Part shown: positions 15,565-24,033 of the stretch, piece after piece
Numbering within the stretch: position 1 is the first letter of the stretch
Layout of the letters: every line of letters begins with the position of its first letter
Assembly (NCBI RefSeq): GCF_029223525.1
Contig: NZ_JARHTQ010000047.1
Span: 1-45,268 of the forward strand
Direction of reading: 5' to 3'
Source of the DNA: Streptantibioticus ferralitis
GTDB taxonomy: Bacteria > Actinomycetota > Actinomycetes > Streptomycetales > Streptomycetaceae
DNA length: 45,268 nucleotides
Position numbers and translations under genes: made by a program
Notes under the pieces: generated by a model
What the model was told of the DNA's origin: nothing
The model's input: the letters and a program-made list of their open reading frames with translations, nothing else
Database searches by the model: none

Positions 15565-17079
15565 GTGACCTCGGCCTTACGGACGTTCACCCGGCTGGTC
15601 ACGGTGGTCGCGGTTGTCATGGCCTACGTGGCGCTGCACTTGGCGATTACCGCGGGCATGGATCTGCGAGCCCGCGACCGCTTTCGCGAGGCCCCGACGC
15701 GGGCCGCCGCCTTCGTCGCCGCGCTCGACCGCTATGCCGGTGGGGACGTGTCCGCGCGCGCTGAGATCGGTGAGGTCGACGCATGGTTCGAGGAGAACGC
15801 CCCCTCGGGGGCAAGCCGGTCTGCGGTCTCCTCCGCCACCGGCGACGTCCAGGAGGGCAGGGTCTCCCTCGCCCGCGAGCGTGTCGCCGGGCTAGCGGTA
15901 CAGGTCGAGCAGGAACAGGCGGGGCTCGACCGGGATCTCAACTCGTCGGACACGGTCGCGCTGTGGTTGGCGGTGACCGCTGGGGTACTCGTCGTGCCGG
16001 CGCTGCGGCTGCGGCGTCGCCGCCGGTCAGGCGCCGCGGACGTCGTCGAGGTGGTCGGCCAGTTCGCCCCGCGTCAGCCATGGTGGCGGCGGCCGGTGTT
16101 CCTGGCGGCCAGCGGCGTCGGATACGGGCTGTTCACGGCGGGGTTCTTAGCAGTCAGTACGGCCCAACGACAGGGCTACAAAATGACGCTGGCGGCGCAA
16201 GTGCTCCTGCTGCCTTGCGGGCTGGCCGCACTGGGGGCCGGAATCCTGGTTCTGCGCTACACCCGCCCGCGCTCGGCAGGCGGCGCGGTCCAGGCCCTGC
16301 TGGCCGACGGCCGCAGGCCCGTGCTCTACCTGCGCAGCTTCAACGATGACGACTCCGCAGCCCGGGTCGACGACGTGGCGGCGGTCAACATCCACTCGCG
16401 GGAGGAGCAGCTGGCGGGGGCGTTGGGCACCCTCGGCCCCGTGATCGCGGTGGGCAGACCCGGGGAACCACTGCCGCGCTTGGGGGCGGCGCGGTTCTAC
16501 CTGCCGCTCGATGACTGGCAGCCCGTGGTCCTCAGGTTGATGGAGCTGTCCCAGCTCATCGTGTTGCGCCTGGGCTTGGGCGAGGGTCTGTGGTGGGAGG
16601 TCGAGCAGGCCCGCGCAACCCAGCCCGCGCGGAAGCTCGTCCTGCTGGCGCCAGGCCAGCTACCGGGCGTGGCTGAGCGGTTGGACGAGGTCCTGCCCGC
16701 GCCGTCTCGACTGGACAAGGTGATCGCGGGCGACTCCTGGATCTCCGCCGTCATCGTCTTCGACCCCGAGTGGACGCCCCAAGTGCACCCGGTGGGGACC
16801 GTGCCCGGCGCCACGCCCCGGCGAGGCAGGCTCGCGCGCGTTGCGGCCCGCGTTAAAGCATCCGGTCTGGCGTCGATGACCACGTACGCGCCCACGCACC
16901 ACGTGGTCCGCGCCATGAAGGCCGCACTGGCGTCGGTGGGGGTCCGCAAACGGACGATGGTCTTGCGGGGCAACTTGGCCACGCAGGCGGCGCTGTGGAG
17001 AGGCATCCTGCTGCTCACGGCCCTGGGCCTGCTGGGCTGGCTTGTGTTCAGGGCACTGCAGCTGTTCGGCGCCTGGTAG
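15565..17079 (+). CDS. membrane protein with a cytosolic TIR-like (LRSF-DD type) domain
   Basis: This 504-residue protein has one N-terminal transmembrane helix (about 10-28), three more between about 125 and 230, a cytosolic domain at about 250-420, and a C-terminal helix near 480-500. The domain carries RPVLYLRSFNDDDS, LGTLGPVIAVGRPGEPLP, ARFYLPLDDWQPVVLRLM and GLWWEVEQA. This order resembles TIR/SEFIR-related folds proposed as effectors in prokaryotic conflict systems; the Glu in WWEVEQA is a candidate catalytic residue. GTG 15565 has GGGGG 9 nt upstream. Codon 195 (16147-16149) is TTA. It is followed by two further membrane protein genes. The immune role is inference. Confidence 0.6.
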   Translation: MTSALRTFTRLVTVVAVVMAYVALHLAITAGMDLRARDRFREAPTRAAAFVAALDRYAGGDVSARAEIGEVDAWFEENAPSGASRSAVSSATGDVQEGRVSLARERVAGLAVQVEQEQAGLDRDLNSSDTVALWLAVTAGVLVVPALRLRRRRRSGAADVVEVVGQFAPRQPWWRRPVFLAASGVGYGLFTAGFLAVSTAQRQGYKMTLAAQVLLLPCGLAALGAGILVLRYTRPRSAGGAVQALLADGRRPVLYLRSFNDDDSAARVDDVAAVNIHSREEQLAGALGTLGPVIAVGRPGEPLPRLGAARFYLPLDDWQPVVLRLMELSQLIVLRLGLGEGLWWEVEQARATQPARKLVLLAPGQLPGVAERLDEVLPAPSRLDKVIAGDSWISAVIVFDPEWTPQVHPVGTVPGATPRRGRLARVAARVKASGLASMTTYAPTHHVVRAMKAALASVGVRKRTMVLRGNLATQAALWRGILLLTALGLLGWLVFRALQLFGAW

Positions 17080-17234
17080 CGCCACACTGTGGCTGGAGCC
17101 GAGTCGGCCCGGGCTGCCGTCGCAGGGCGTGGCAGCCCACAAGACGCACCAAGAAACTGAAACCCGGACATGTCAACGCGCCGCAGTGGGTAGCATCCTG
17201 CCCAACGATTGTTCAGCAGTTTCAGGGGGGGCTA

Positions 17235-17927
17235 ATGGACAGTCCGCAGCAGGGCACGCCGACGAGCGCGAGTCCAGTTGGCATGCAGCCACACAGGCCG
17301 GTGACCGGCGCAGCCACCGCCGCGACCATGCTGATCTCGTTAGAACTCGTGCGAGAGATATTAGTGTCGGTGCAAAACTGGCGCGACTACGTCGTCGTCC
17401 ACGACTACCTGACCGGGGCAGCGACGAAAGCGGACCTGGAGTCCGCCGACTCCGGTGCCCTCACTGTGTTGGCGTCAACAGGGCTGATGTTCCTGATATC
17501 GCTCGCGGCCGGCGTGGCGTTCCTCATCTGGCTGTGGCGGGCGCGGATCAACGCCGAGCTGATGAGCGGTGCCGCCGCGCACCGCCGGGGCCGGGCCTGG
17601 GTAGTCGCCGCCTGGATCACACCGGTGGCCAACCTGTGGTACCCGTACCAGATCGTCTCAGACATCTGGCAGGCCAGCGCCCCCCGGCGACCTGTCCCCG
17701 TCACCCTGATCAACGCCTGGTGGGCGTCATTCGTGGCCGCCGTGCTCGTAAGGCCGATCCAATGGCGAATGGCCTCGCAGGAGGCCACCGAGCACGACGT
17801 GCTGGCAAACGCGAACCTGTCCACCCTGCTCACGGCGCTCTACCTGGTCGCCGGCGTGCTGATCATCCTCATCATCAGGCGAAACACCGCGTGGCAGACC
17901 CACAGGCTTGCCCAGGACGCGGTGTGA
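17235..17927 (+). CDS. DUF4328 membrane protein
   Basis: This 230-residue protein has four to six hydrophobic helices and the DUF4328 core FLIWLWRARINAEL, HRRGRAWVVAAWITPVANLW and YPYQIVSDIW. Function is unknown; the family is widespread in Streptomyces. ATG 17235 is preceded by AGGGGGGG. Codons 36 and 43 (17340-17342 and 17361-17363) are TTA, so expression may be tied to bldA and development. It follows the TIR-like gene by 155 bp and ends at a clear hairpin. Confidence 0.8.
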   Translation: MDSPQQGTPTSASPVGMQPHRPVTGAATAATMLISLELVREILVSVQNWRDYVVVHDYLTGAATKADLESADSGALTVLASTGLMFLISLAAGVAFLIWLWRARINAELMSGAAAHRRGRAWVVAAWITPVANLWYPYQIVSDIWQASAPRRPVPVTLINAWWASFVAAVLVRPIQWRMASQEATEHDVLANANLSTLLTALYLVAGVLIILIIRRNTAWQTHRLAQDAV

Positions 17928-17931
17928 GGGA

Positions 17932-17977
17932 ACGGGGCGCGCGCACCGCTGTGAACGCGGCGGCCCAGGCGCCCCGT
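17932..17977. terminator. hairpin downstream of the DUF4328 gene
   Basis: ACGGGGCGC at 17932-17940 pairs perfectly with GCGCCCCGT at 17969-17977, starting 5 bp after the stop codon. The following stretch to 18236 shows no gene. Confidence 0.5.
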
Positions 17978-18236
17978 GGTCGTCGCTCGCCGATGCGCAC
18001 GACCCGCCGGGGTTTGGAACTCGAGGGTGGCCTGCTCGCTAGCCCAGTGCCCCGTCGCCGGGATATGGCTGTGCCCGCTGGGACCCCGCGCAGCTGATCA
18101 GCGCGGCGAACCCAGTGACGTAGGCCGCGTCGGCCCTCGCCCAGCGCCCAGTGCAGCCCTGCGGGTCCTGCTGACCTTGGAGCGCGAAACGCCCCCTGGG
18201 ATGTCGGTGTGAGGACTGTCCCGGCATGATGCCCGC

Positions 18237-18743
18237 ATGGATGACATCCGGGAATCGCTTTGGAACCGCGCCGTCGACCAGTCCGACTACGGAAACACTG
18301 CCAACTACCAGAGCGCGGTGTTCGAGCAGTACAAGCTCTGCGTCGAGATGGCTGACCGGGTGAGCGCCCGGCGGAACTTGTCGAACACGTTCTTCCTCAC
18401 CCTCAACAGCGCCATCGTCACCGTCCTGACCACCACGCTGCATGACGTGCGCAGCCCAGTGTCCGTCTGGCTGTTGCTTCCCGGGCTCGTGATCATCATC
18501 TCCATGTGCGCTGCCTGGTACGTCCTCGTTCGCTCGTACCGTCAGCTCAACGGGGCCAAATTCGCCGTCATCGGCGCACTTGAGGAACGGCTTCCCGCCT
18601 ACGCCTACTCCCTCGCGGAATGGAAGGCGCTCGGAGAAGGGCGCGACTGGCGTCGCTACCTTCCCTTGACCCACGTCGAGCAGTGGGTACCCGTCATCTT
18701 CGCCGTCGCCTACCTTCTCGGCTTCTTCGCGATCGTTTTGTAA
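18237..18743 (+). CDS. two-helix membrane protein, RipA/SLATT-like
   Basis: This 168-residue protein has an N-terminal amphipathic part (NYQSAVFEQYKLCVEMADRV), two adjacent membrane helices (NTFFLTLNSAIVTVL and VWLLLPGLVIIISMCAAWYV), a conserved cytosolic stretch (SYRQLNGAKFAVIGALEERL, AEWKALGEG) and a C-terminal helix. The layout recalls RipA-type octameric or SLATT-type membrane proteins, several of which sit in conflict or defence loci. ATG 18237 is chosen by the start of conserved-looking sequence. No enzyme motif is seen. Confidence 0.55.
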   Translation: MDDIRESLWNRAVDQSDYGNTANYQSAVFEQYKLCVEMADRVSARRNLSNTFFLTLNSAIVTVLTTTLHDVRSPVSVWLLLPGLVIIISMCAAWYVLVRSYRQLNGAKFAVIGALEERLPAYAYSLAEWKALGEGRDWRRYLPLTHVEQWVPVIFAVAYLLGFFAIVL

Positions 18744-18789
18744 TTTGGGCCGTCGACCGTTGTGTTGGTCGGCCTGAGCATTGTCCAGG

Positions 18790-18965
18790 CCCAGCTCACA
18801 GTAGGGCCGGACGTGGGTCCAGAACAGCGGGGTCAGGCCGCGCCGGTCGGCCGGGACGAGCAGGCCAGACCAGGCTGGCTCAGCCAGGACCGCCCACGCC
18901 CCGGCCCGCAACCGGCACCGCGACGCCACCGCCTGGTCCAAGCGCGCGGTACGCGCCATCGTGAC
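18790..18965 (-). pseudogene. possible Tn3-type transposase C-terminal scrap
   Basis: The minus frame contains ADRRGLTPLFWTHVRPYCEL, which resembles the extreme C-terminus of actinomycete Tn3-family transposases (LTxLFWxxVxPYGxxxLD). Only this short segment is recognisable, and it overlaps the start of the recombinase remnant on the other strand. The assignment rests on memory of the family and should be searched. Confidence 0.35.
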
Positions 18966-19473
18966 CAACCCCCGCTACACCGGCCACGAAGTGTGGAACA
19001 AACAACGCAAAGAAGAAGTCCTCCTCGACATCGAGGACGTCACCCTCGGCCACCGCACCAAAACTGACCCGGAACAACCCGACCAGTGGATCTGGTCCGC
19101 CACCCCTGTCCACGAACCCCTCATCAGCCACGAGGAGTTCACCGCCGCCCAAGCCGGGATCCACACCCGCCGCCAGACCCAGCCCGCCGAACGAAGCCCC
19201 TGCACCACCAGCGCCGCCCTCGACGCCGGATCCGACCCCACCCTCGTCACCGGCTGGTTCACTCAGACAACCGCCGAGATAACCGCCGCCCAGCAGCAAC
19301 TCGCCGCCCTCGCCTCCGCCACCCACGCCGTGCTCACCGCACAACAGATCCACGACATGATCACGGCCCTGGGCGACATGACCGACCGGCTGCTGGCTGC
19401 CGAGCCACAGCGGAAGGGCCCGATCTATGAAGAGTTCGGATTCCAACTGGAGTACCACGGCAAACGCGGGTAG
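18886..19473 (+). pseudogene. large serine recombinase, C-terminal remnant with internal deletion
   Basis: The open frame reads RNRHRDATAWSKRAVRAIVT, NPRYTGHEVWNKQRKEEVLL, then VHEPLISHEEFTAAQAGIHT, as in the recombinase domain of large serine integrases. The downstream zinc-ribbon and coiled-coil part is shortened: after RRQTQPAERS the sequence jumps to LVTGWFTQTTAEITAAQQQL. The N-terminal catalytic resolvase domain with its Ser is missing. It marks a former integrative element adjoining the left side of the PKS cluster. Confidence 0.7.
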
Positions 19474-19902
19474 TGACCGTTGAGTCACAACCCGCGCCTG
19501 ACGTGTACGTAAGAAAGTGTCCGAGGTCCGACACGACCACTACGCCGACCTGTTGGCGCGGCAGACGCGGCTGGTGGTGGGGTAGCTGGCGCGCCGAGAG
19601 GTCTCAGCGACTGTCGCCACCTGCGGTCTGTGGCCACACCCCCAAAACGGCCGTGCACAGGTTGGTGCCGCGGGGGACCCCAATTGCCTACTGGGGCGGC
19701 TAGGGGTTGGCCCGAAGGTGGACCGCCCATAATCTCTCCGGAGAGGTTGACCAATTCGGTCGACGGATACCGGCTCTCCCGTTGGGGATCCGTAAAGTGT
19801 TTTCCTGTCAGATGCTGCGAGATCGGAGGCCGCAGCCGTCGGCGCCGTCCTCGTGCAGGGCGTGCTCAATCAGATGAAGACTGGTGGCAGGTGTTAGCGA
19901 AT
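19474..19902. other. intergenic region before the methoxymalonyl-ACP operon
   Basis: A short frame at 19513-19583 (SEVRHDHYADLLARQTRLVVG) may be the end of a lost gene. The rest holds the likely promoter of the downstream operon, including a palindrome at 19734-19745 and a TTGACC hexamer at 19747-19752. No other gene is visible. Confidence 0.4.
19734..19745. promoter_or_regulatory. 12-bp perfect palindrome with a third half-site, upstream of the methoxymalonyl operon
   Basis: CTCTCCGGAGAG is a perfect palindrome; a further CTCTCC occurs at 19774-19779, and a GTTGACC/GGTCGAC inverted pair lies between. It sits about 160 bp before the first gene and flanks a TTGACC -35-like hexamer, so it may be an operator. 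No cluster regulator is visible. Confidence 0.35.
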
Positions 19903-20757
19903 ATGCAATCGGATTCGATTGCTGTGTTCGGTGCAGGGGTCATGGGCCGCAGCATCACCGCACTGGCGCTGGGCCGCGGGGTGGACGTCGTACTGGTTGA
20001 CGTCTCGGACGATGTACTGCGGGACGCCCGAGCGGAAATCACGCAGCAAATGCGGCACGGGCAACTCATGGGCGCCTTCCCGGCCGGCCAGACCCCCGGA
20101 ACGTTGACGACAACGCTGTTGAGTAAGGACGCTGCGGATGCCGCCGTGGTGATCGAGGCGATTACCGAGGACGCCTCGCTCAAGGCGCAGGTCATGGCGG
20201 AGATCTCCGGCGCGGTTCCCGCCGGCATCCCGCTGATCACCAACACATCCGGTATCCCCATCGCCGAACTGGCGAAGTCGGTGCAACGACCCGCGGAACT
20301 GGCCGGGGTGCACTTCATGAATCCGGCCTATCTCATCGAGATGGTCGAGGTGGTCCGCGGCCCGCAGACCGGCGACGACGCCATGGCCGCCGTCCTTTCC
20401 TTTCTGGAGCGGCTGGGAAAGAAAACGGTCGTCGTTCGCGACGCGCCGGGATTCGTCACCAGCAGGCTGCTGCATCCCATGATCAACGAAGCGGCGAGAA
20501 TCGTGGCCGAGGGCACCGCGAGCGTCGAGTCCGTGGACCGGCTGATGCACGGATGCCTCGGTCATCCGACCGGTCCGCTGCGCACCGCCGATCTGATCGG
20601 ACTCGACAATCTCGCGGACGCTCTTCGGCTTCTCGCCGAGCGGACCGGAAATTCCACCTTCGAGCCCTGCGAACTCCTTGTGGAAAAGGTGCGCCGCGGT
20701 GATCTGGGGCGCAAGACAGGGCGCGGTTTCTACGATTACGGAGAGGTGCTTTCGTGA
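19903..20757 (+). CDS. 3-hydroxyacyl-CoA/ACP dehydrogenase of methoxymalonyl-ACP synthesis (FkbK-like)
   Basis: In the methoxymalonyl pathway this enzyme oxidises the 2-hydroxyl of glyceryl-ACP toward 2-hydroxymalonyl-ACP semialdehyde. The 284-residue protein starts with the NAD-binding loop IAVFGAGVMGRSITAL. It has the catalytic-His region ELAGVHFMNPAYLIEMVEVV, VRDAPGFVTSRLL, and ends with LGRKTGRGFYDYG, all typical of the HCDH family. ATG 19903 is chosen; GTG 19891 is in frame and would include a TTA codon at 19894-19896. The stop overlaps the next start (GTGA), so the five genes appear to form one coupled operon. Confidence 0.85.
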   Translation: MQSDSIAVFGAGVMGRSITALALGRGVDVVLVDVSDDVLRDARAEITQQMRHGQLMGAFPAGQTPGTLTTTLLSKDAADAAVVIEAITEDASLKAQVMAEISGAVPAGIPLITNTSGIPIAELAKSVQRPAELAGVHFMNPAYLIEMVEVVRGPQTGDDAMAAVLSFLERLGKKTVVVRDAPGFVTSRLLHPMINEAARIVAEGTASVESVDRLMHGCLGHPTGPLRTADLIGLDNLADALRLLAERTGNSTFEPCELLVEKVRRGDLGRKTGRGFYDYGEVLS

Positions 20758-21032
20758 GCCAGGACCTGGCAACAACCGCCGAGGGGATCGAGCAGGCGGT
20801 CACGGCATTCGTCTCGAAGCGGGTCGGCGCGGACGTCCCCGCCGACCAGGACCTCTTCGAGTCCGGGCTGGTGTCCTCGCTGTTCGCGATGGAGCTCGTC
20901 GTCCACCTGGAGCAGGCGTTCTCCGTGCAGATCCTGGGGGACGACCTCAAGCGGGACAACTTCCGCTCCGTCCAGGCCATGACCGCCCTCGTGCTGCGGT
21001 TGAACGGTGCCGAGCAGCCCGCCGATGCCTGA
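20754..21032 (+). CDS. discrete acyl carrier protein for methoxymalonyl synthesis (FkbJ-like)
   Basis: This 92-residue carrier protein has the phosphopantetheine Ser42 in ESGLVSSLFAMEL. Its motif differs from the GxDS of modular PKS carriers but fits FkbJ/AsmL-type stand-alone carriers, on which the glyceryl unit is oxidised and O-methylated. Start GTG overlaps the preceding stop by four bases; the stop overlaps the next gene by eight. Confidence 0.85.
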   Translation: MSQDLATTAEGIEQAVTAFVSKRVGADVPADQDLFESGLVSSLFAMELVVHLEQAFSVQILGDDLKRDNFRSVQAMTALVLRLNGAEQPADA

Positions 21033-22134
21033 ACTGCCCGCAGACGCCCGTGAGTTCGTCGACGACCTGGTCGGTGACCGGGCCGCCGAGTGGGACCTGG
21101 CAGGCCTGATTCCCGACGACGTCCTGCGCTCACTGGCGACCCGCGGCCTGCTGTGCGCGGAGGTGCCGCAGGCCTCCGGTGGCCTCGGGGTGAGCAGCGC
21201 GGCGAACGGCGAGTTCACCGCGTACGTCGGCAGCCGGTGCAGCTCGCTGCGGAGCGTGATGACCTCGCAGGGCATGGCCGCGTGGACGATCCAGCGCCTG
21301 GGCAATCCGCAGCAGCACGCGGAGTACCTGCCGAAACTGGCCGGTGGCCAACTCGCCGCCGTCGCGTTCAGCGAGCCGGCGGCGGGCAGCGATCTGTCGG
21401 CGATGACCACCACCATCGAACCCGACGGTGACGCCGTCGTAGTCCGCGGACAGAAGGTCTGGACGACCGCCGCCCACTACGCCGACATGATCGTCGTCGT
21501 CGGGCGCTACGGCTCCGGGGCGGCCGCTGTCGTGGTGCCGGCGTCGGCTCCGGGCGTCACCGTGACCAGGGTCCCGCGGCCGTCCGGCTGCCGGGCGGCG
21601 GGCCACGCGGACGTACGACTCGACGACGTGCGGCTGCCGGCCAGTGCGGTACTCGGCGGCGGGCAGCCGTTGATGCTCCTGGTGACGACCGCGCTGGCGT
21701 ACGGGCGTCTCTCGGTCGCCTGGGGCTGCGTGGGCATCCTCCGGGCCTGTCTCGACGCCGCCCGTCATCACGCCCGGGCCCGGCAGCAGTTCGGCAGACC
21801 CCTCGCCCAACACCAGCTCGTCGGCCGCCACTTGGCGAACCTGCTGACCGGTGAGCAGATCGCCACCCGGATGTGCGAACACGCCAGCCGGTGCTGGGAC
21901 AGCGGCTCTCCCGACATGGTCGTCGCCTCCGTCCTCGCCAAGCAGGTGAGCGCCGTCCAGGCCGCGCAGGGCGCTGCCGCGGCCGTGCAGGTCCTGGGTT
22001 CGGCGGCCGCCCACGAGGGCCATGCGGTCGAGCGCGCGTACCGCGACGCGAAACTCATGGAGCTCATCGAGGGCAGTACGGAGATCTGCCAGCTGATCCT
22101 TTCCGACCACGCGGTGTCCATGACGGCGAGATGA
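21025..22134 (+). CDS. acyl-CoA dehydrogenase-like oxidase of methoxymalonyl synthesis (FkbI-like)
   Basis: This 369-residue FAD enzyme has the acyl-CoA dehydrogenase signatures AVAFSEPAAGSDLS, KVWTTAAHYADMIVVVGRYG, RQQFGRPLAQHQLVGRHLAN and the C-terminal Glu segment LMELIEGSTEICQLIL. In this pathway it oxidises the carrier-bound intermediate after FkbK action. ATG 21025 overlaps the carrier gene stop by eight bases. The family and context make the assignment firm; the exact step follows published models of FK520-type clusters. Confidence 0.85.
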   Translation: MPELPADAREFVDDLVGDRAAEWDLAGLIPDDVLRSLATRGLLCAEVPQASGGLGVSSAANGEFTAYVGSRCSSLRSVMTSQGMAAWTIQRLGNPQQHAEYLPKLAGGQLAAVAFSEPAAGSDLSAMTTTIEPDGDAVVVRGQKVWTTAAHYADMIVVVGRYGSGAAAVVVPASAPGVTVTRVPRPSGCRAAGHADVRLDDVRLPASAVLGGGQPLMLLVTTALAYGRLSVAWGCVGILRACLDAARHHARARQQFGRPLAQHQLVGRHLANLLTGEQIATRMCEHASRCWDSGSPDMVVASVLAKQVSAVQAAQGAAAAVQVLGSAAAHEGHAVERAYRDAKLMELIEGSTEICQLILSDHAVSMTAR

Positions 22135-22161
22135 GACGGCGACATGAGTCAAGGAGAAGCA

Positions 22162-23238
22162 GTGGCTGAACAGACCTCGATCGTGAAGTGCCTGGTGTGG
22201 GACCTCGACAACACCCTCTGGCAGGGCACGCTGCTGGAGGACGGCGATGTGAAGCTCCCCGACTCCGTCAGCGAGCTCATCACCGAGCTGGACAGCCGCG
22301 GCATCCTCCAGTCGGTCGCCAGCAAGAACGACCACGACCAGGCGTGGAAGCAGCTGGAGGCGCTGGGCGTCGCCGAGTACTTCGTCCTGCCGCGCATCGG
22401 CTGGGGCCCGAAGTCGGACTCGGTGCGGGAGATCGCCGACGAGCTCAACTTCGCGCTCGACACCATCGCCTTCGTCGACGACCAGCCGGCGGAGCGGGCA
22501 GAAGTCGAGTTCCATCTGCCGGAGGTCCGCTGCTACGACGCCGAGCGGTTGCCCGAGTTCGCCGCTCTGCCGGAGTTCAGCCCGGCGACGGTGACGGTGG
22601 ACTCGCGCCGCCGCCGGCAGATGTACCAGGCCGGATTCCTGCGGAAGTCGGCCGAGGCGGAGTTCCAGGGGCCGAGCGACGACTTCCTGCGTTCCCTGGA
22701 ACTGGAGATGCACATCGGACGCGCCACCGAGGACGAGTTGTCCCGCGTGGAGGAGCTGACGCTGCGCACCAGCCAGATGAACGCCACAGGAGTGCACTAC
22801 TCCATCTCCGATCTGCGCACGCTGCTGGCCGATCCACGGCACGAGGTCCTGGTGACCATGCTCACCGACCGGTTCGGGCCGCACGGCGCGGTCGGCCTCC
22901 AACTGCTGGAGAAGCACGCGGGCGTCTGGAATCTGAAGCTGCTGGCCACGTCGTGCCGCGTGGTGTCGTTCGGCGCCGGTTCGGTGATCCTCGGCTGGCT
23001 TGCCGACCAGGCCGCCCACGCGGGCGTCCACCTGGTCGCCGACTTCCGGCGCACCGAGCGCAACCGGATGATGGAGATCGCCTACCGCCTCGCCGGCTTC
23101 ACCGACGAGCCCTGCGACTGCCGGGCCGGGCTGCCCGCGCCCGCTCAGGAAGACATCCAGCGGCTGCATCTGCTTCCGGCGCCTTGCGCCCCGCCGCCCA
23201 CGATGAAGCTGCACACCGTCAGTCTTCAGGGCGCCTGA
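22162..23238 (+). CDS. FkbH-like glyceryl transferase/phosphatase of the HAD superfamily
   Basis: FkbH-type proteins take 1,3-bisphosphoglycerate, remove a phosphate and load the glyceryl unit onto the discrete carrier, the first step to methoxymalonyl-ACP. The HAD motif LVWDLDNTLWQGTL lies at the N-terminus, SKNDHDQAW and FVDDQPAER follow, and the C-terminal half (LTLRTSQMNATGVHY, DRFGPHGAVGLQLL) fits the acyltransferase-like domain. GTG 22162 is chosen because AAGGAG lies 5 nt before it; ATG 22144 is an alternative. Size (358 aa) is normal. Confidence 0.9.
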   Translation: MAEQTSIVKCLVWDLDNTLWQGTLLEDGDVKLPDSVSELITELDSRGILQSVASKNDHDQAWKQLEALGVAEYFVLPRIGWGPKSDSVREIADELNFALDTIAFVDDQPAERAEVEFHLPEVRCYDAERLPEFAALPEFSPATVTVDSRRRRQMYQAGFLRKSAEAEFQGPSDDFLRSLELEMHIGRATEDELSRVEELTLRTSQMNATGVHYSISDLRTLLADPRHEVLVTMLTDRFGPHGAVGLQLLEKHAGVWNLKLLATSCRVVSFGAGSVILGWLADQAAHAGVHLVADFRRTERNRMMEIAYRLAGFTDEPCDCRAGLPAPAQEDIQRLHLLPAPCAPPPTMKLHTVSLQGA

Positions 23239-23286
23239 GCGCGGGCGCGCCCCTGACCCGGTCCGATCAGAGAAGATGGATGACGC

Positions 23287-23964
23287 ATGGCGAACCAGCT
23301 AGGCCTGTCGGCCGGGCTCTCGGAGTACATCCGGGAGTCCTCCCTGCGTGAGGACGAGATCCTGCGGCAGCTGCGCGAGACGACGTCGGAACTCCCCGCG
23401 GGCAGCGCATTGCAGGTCATGCCCGAGGAGGGGCAGTTGCTGACGCTGCTGGCCGGTCTCACCCCGGCCCGCAGGATCCTCGAGATCGGTACGTACACCG
23501 GGTACAGCACCCTGTGCCTGGCCCGCGCGCTCGCGCCCGGCGGACGGCTGGTCACCTGCGACATCACCGACCGCTGGCCGCAGATCGGCGCCGAGTACTG
23601 GACCAAGGCGGGCGTCGACGGGCAGATCGATCTGCGCATCGGTGACGCGGCGGACACCCTCAAGGCCCTCGTCGCGGACGAGGGCCCCGGCACGTTCGAC
23701 TTCGTCTTCATCGACGCCGACAAGCAGCGCTACCCGGACTACTACGAGTCGGCGCTGACTCTCGTCGGCGACCACGGCCTGATCGTGGTCGACAACACCC
23801 TGTTCTTCGGCAAGGTCGTGGACCCCGACGCCCAGGACCCGGACACCACCGCGATCCGCGCGTTCAACACGCTGGTCCGCGACGACCCGCGGGTGGAGAT
23901 GTCCCTGGTCCCCATGGCGGACGGCATCACGCTGATCCGGAAGAAGCAGCGGACGGAGGAGTGA
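23287..23964 (+). CDS. O-methyltransferase of methoxymalonyl-ACP synthesis (FkbG-like)
   Basis: This 225-residue class I methyltransferase of the caffeoyl-CoA/COMT group has the SAM motif [19 protein letters not shown], the acidic [15 protein letters not shown] and [13 protein letters not shown] metal-binding segments. In FK520-type pathways FkbG methylates the 2-hydroxyl of hydroxymalonyl-ACP. It closes the five-gene set and is followed by a small hairpin. It differs clearly from the COMT-like enzyme at 4739, so the two are not duplicates. Confidence 0.85.
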   Translation: MANQLGLSAGLSEYIRESSLREDEILRQLRETTSELPAGSALQVMPEEGQLLTLLAGLTPARRILEIGTYTGYSTLCLARALAPGGRLVTCDITDRWPQIGAEYWTKAGVDGQIDLRIGDAADTLKALVADEGPGTFDFVFIDADKQRYPDYYESALTLVGDHGLIVVDNTLFFGKVVDPDAQDPDTTAIRAFNTLVRDDPRVEMSLVPMADGITLIRKKQRTEE

Positions 23965-23982
23965 ACGGCCGGCCGGGGCCGT
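23965..23982. terminator. short hairpin between convergent genes
   Basis: ACGGCC and GGCCGT (6-bp stem, 6-nt loop) directly follow the methyltransferase stop; a second small hairpin (GGTC/GGACC) comes next. It could terminate either of the convergent transcripts. Confidence 0.35.
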
Positions 23983-24033
23983 CCCGGTCTGCCGGACCGC
24001 CGCCTCCTCCTCCGCTCGCCGCGGGGGCCGCGC

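Noticed and set aside
18039-18968. A 309-codon minus-strand frame opposite the RipA/SLATT-like gene
   Set aside because: Only its first part resembles a Tn3 transposase tail; the rest is the antisense shadow of the membrane protein gene.
21130-23214. A 694-codon minus-strand frame opposite the acyl-CoA dehydrogenase and FkbH genes
   Set aside because: Both plus-strand genes have complete catalytic motifs; the opposite frame is low-complexity.
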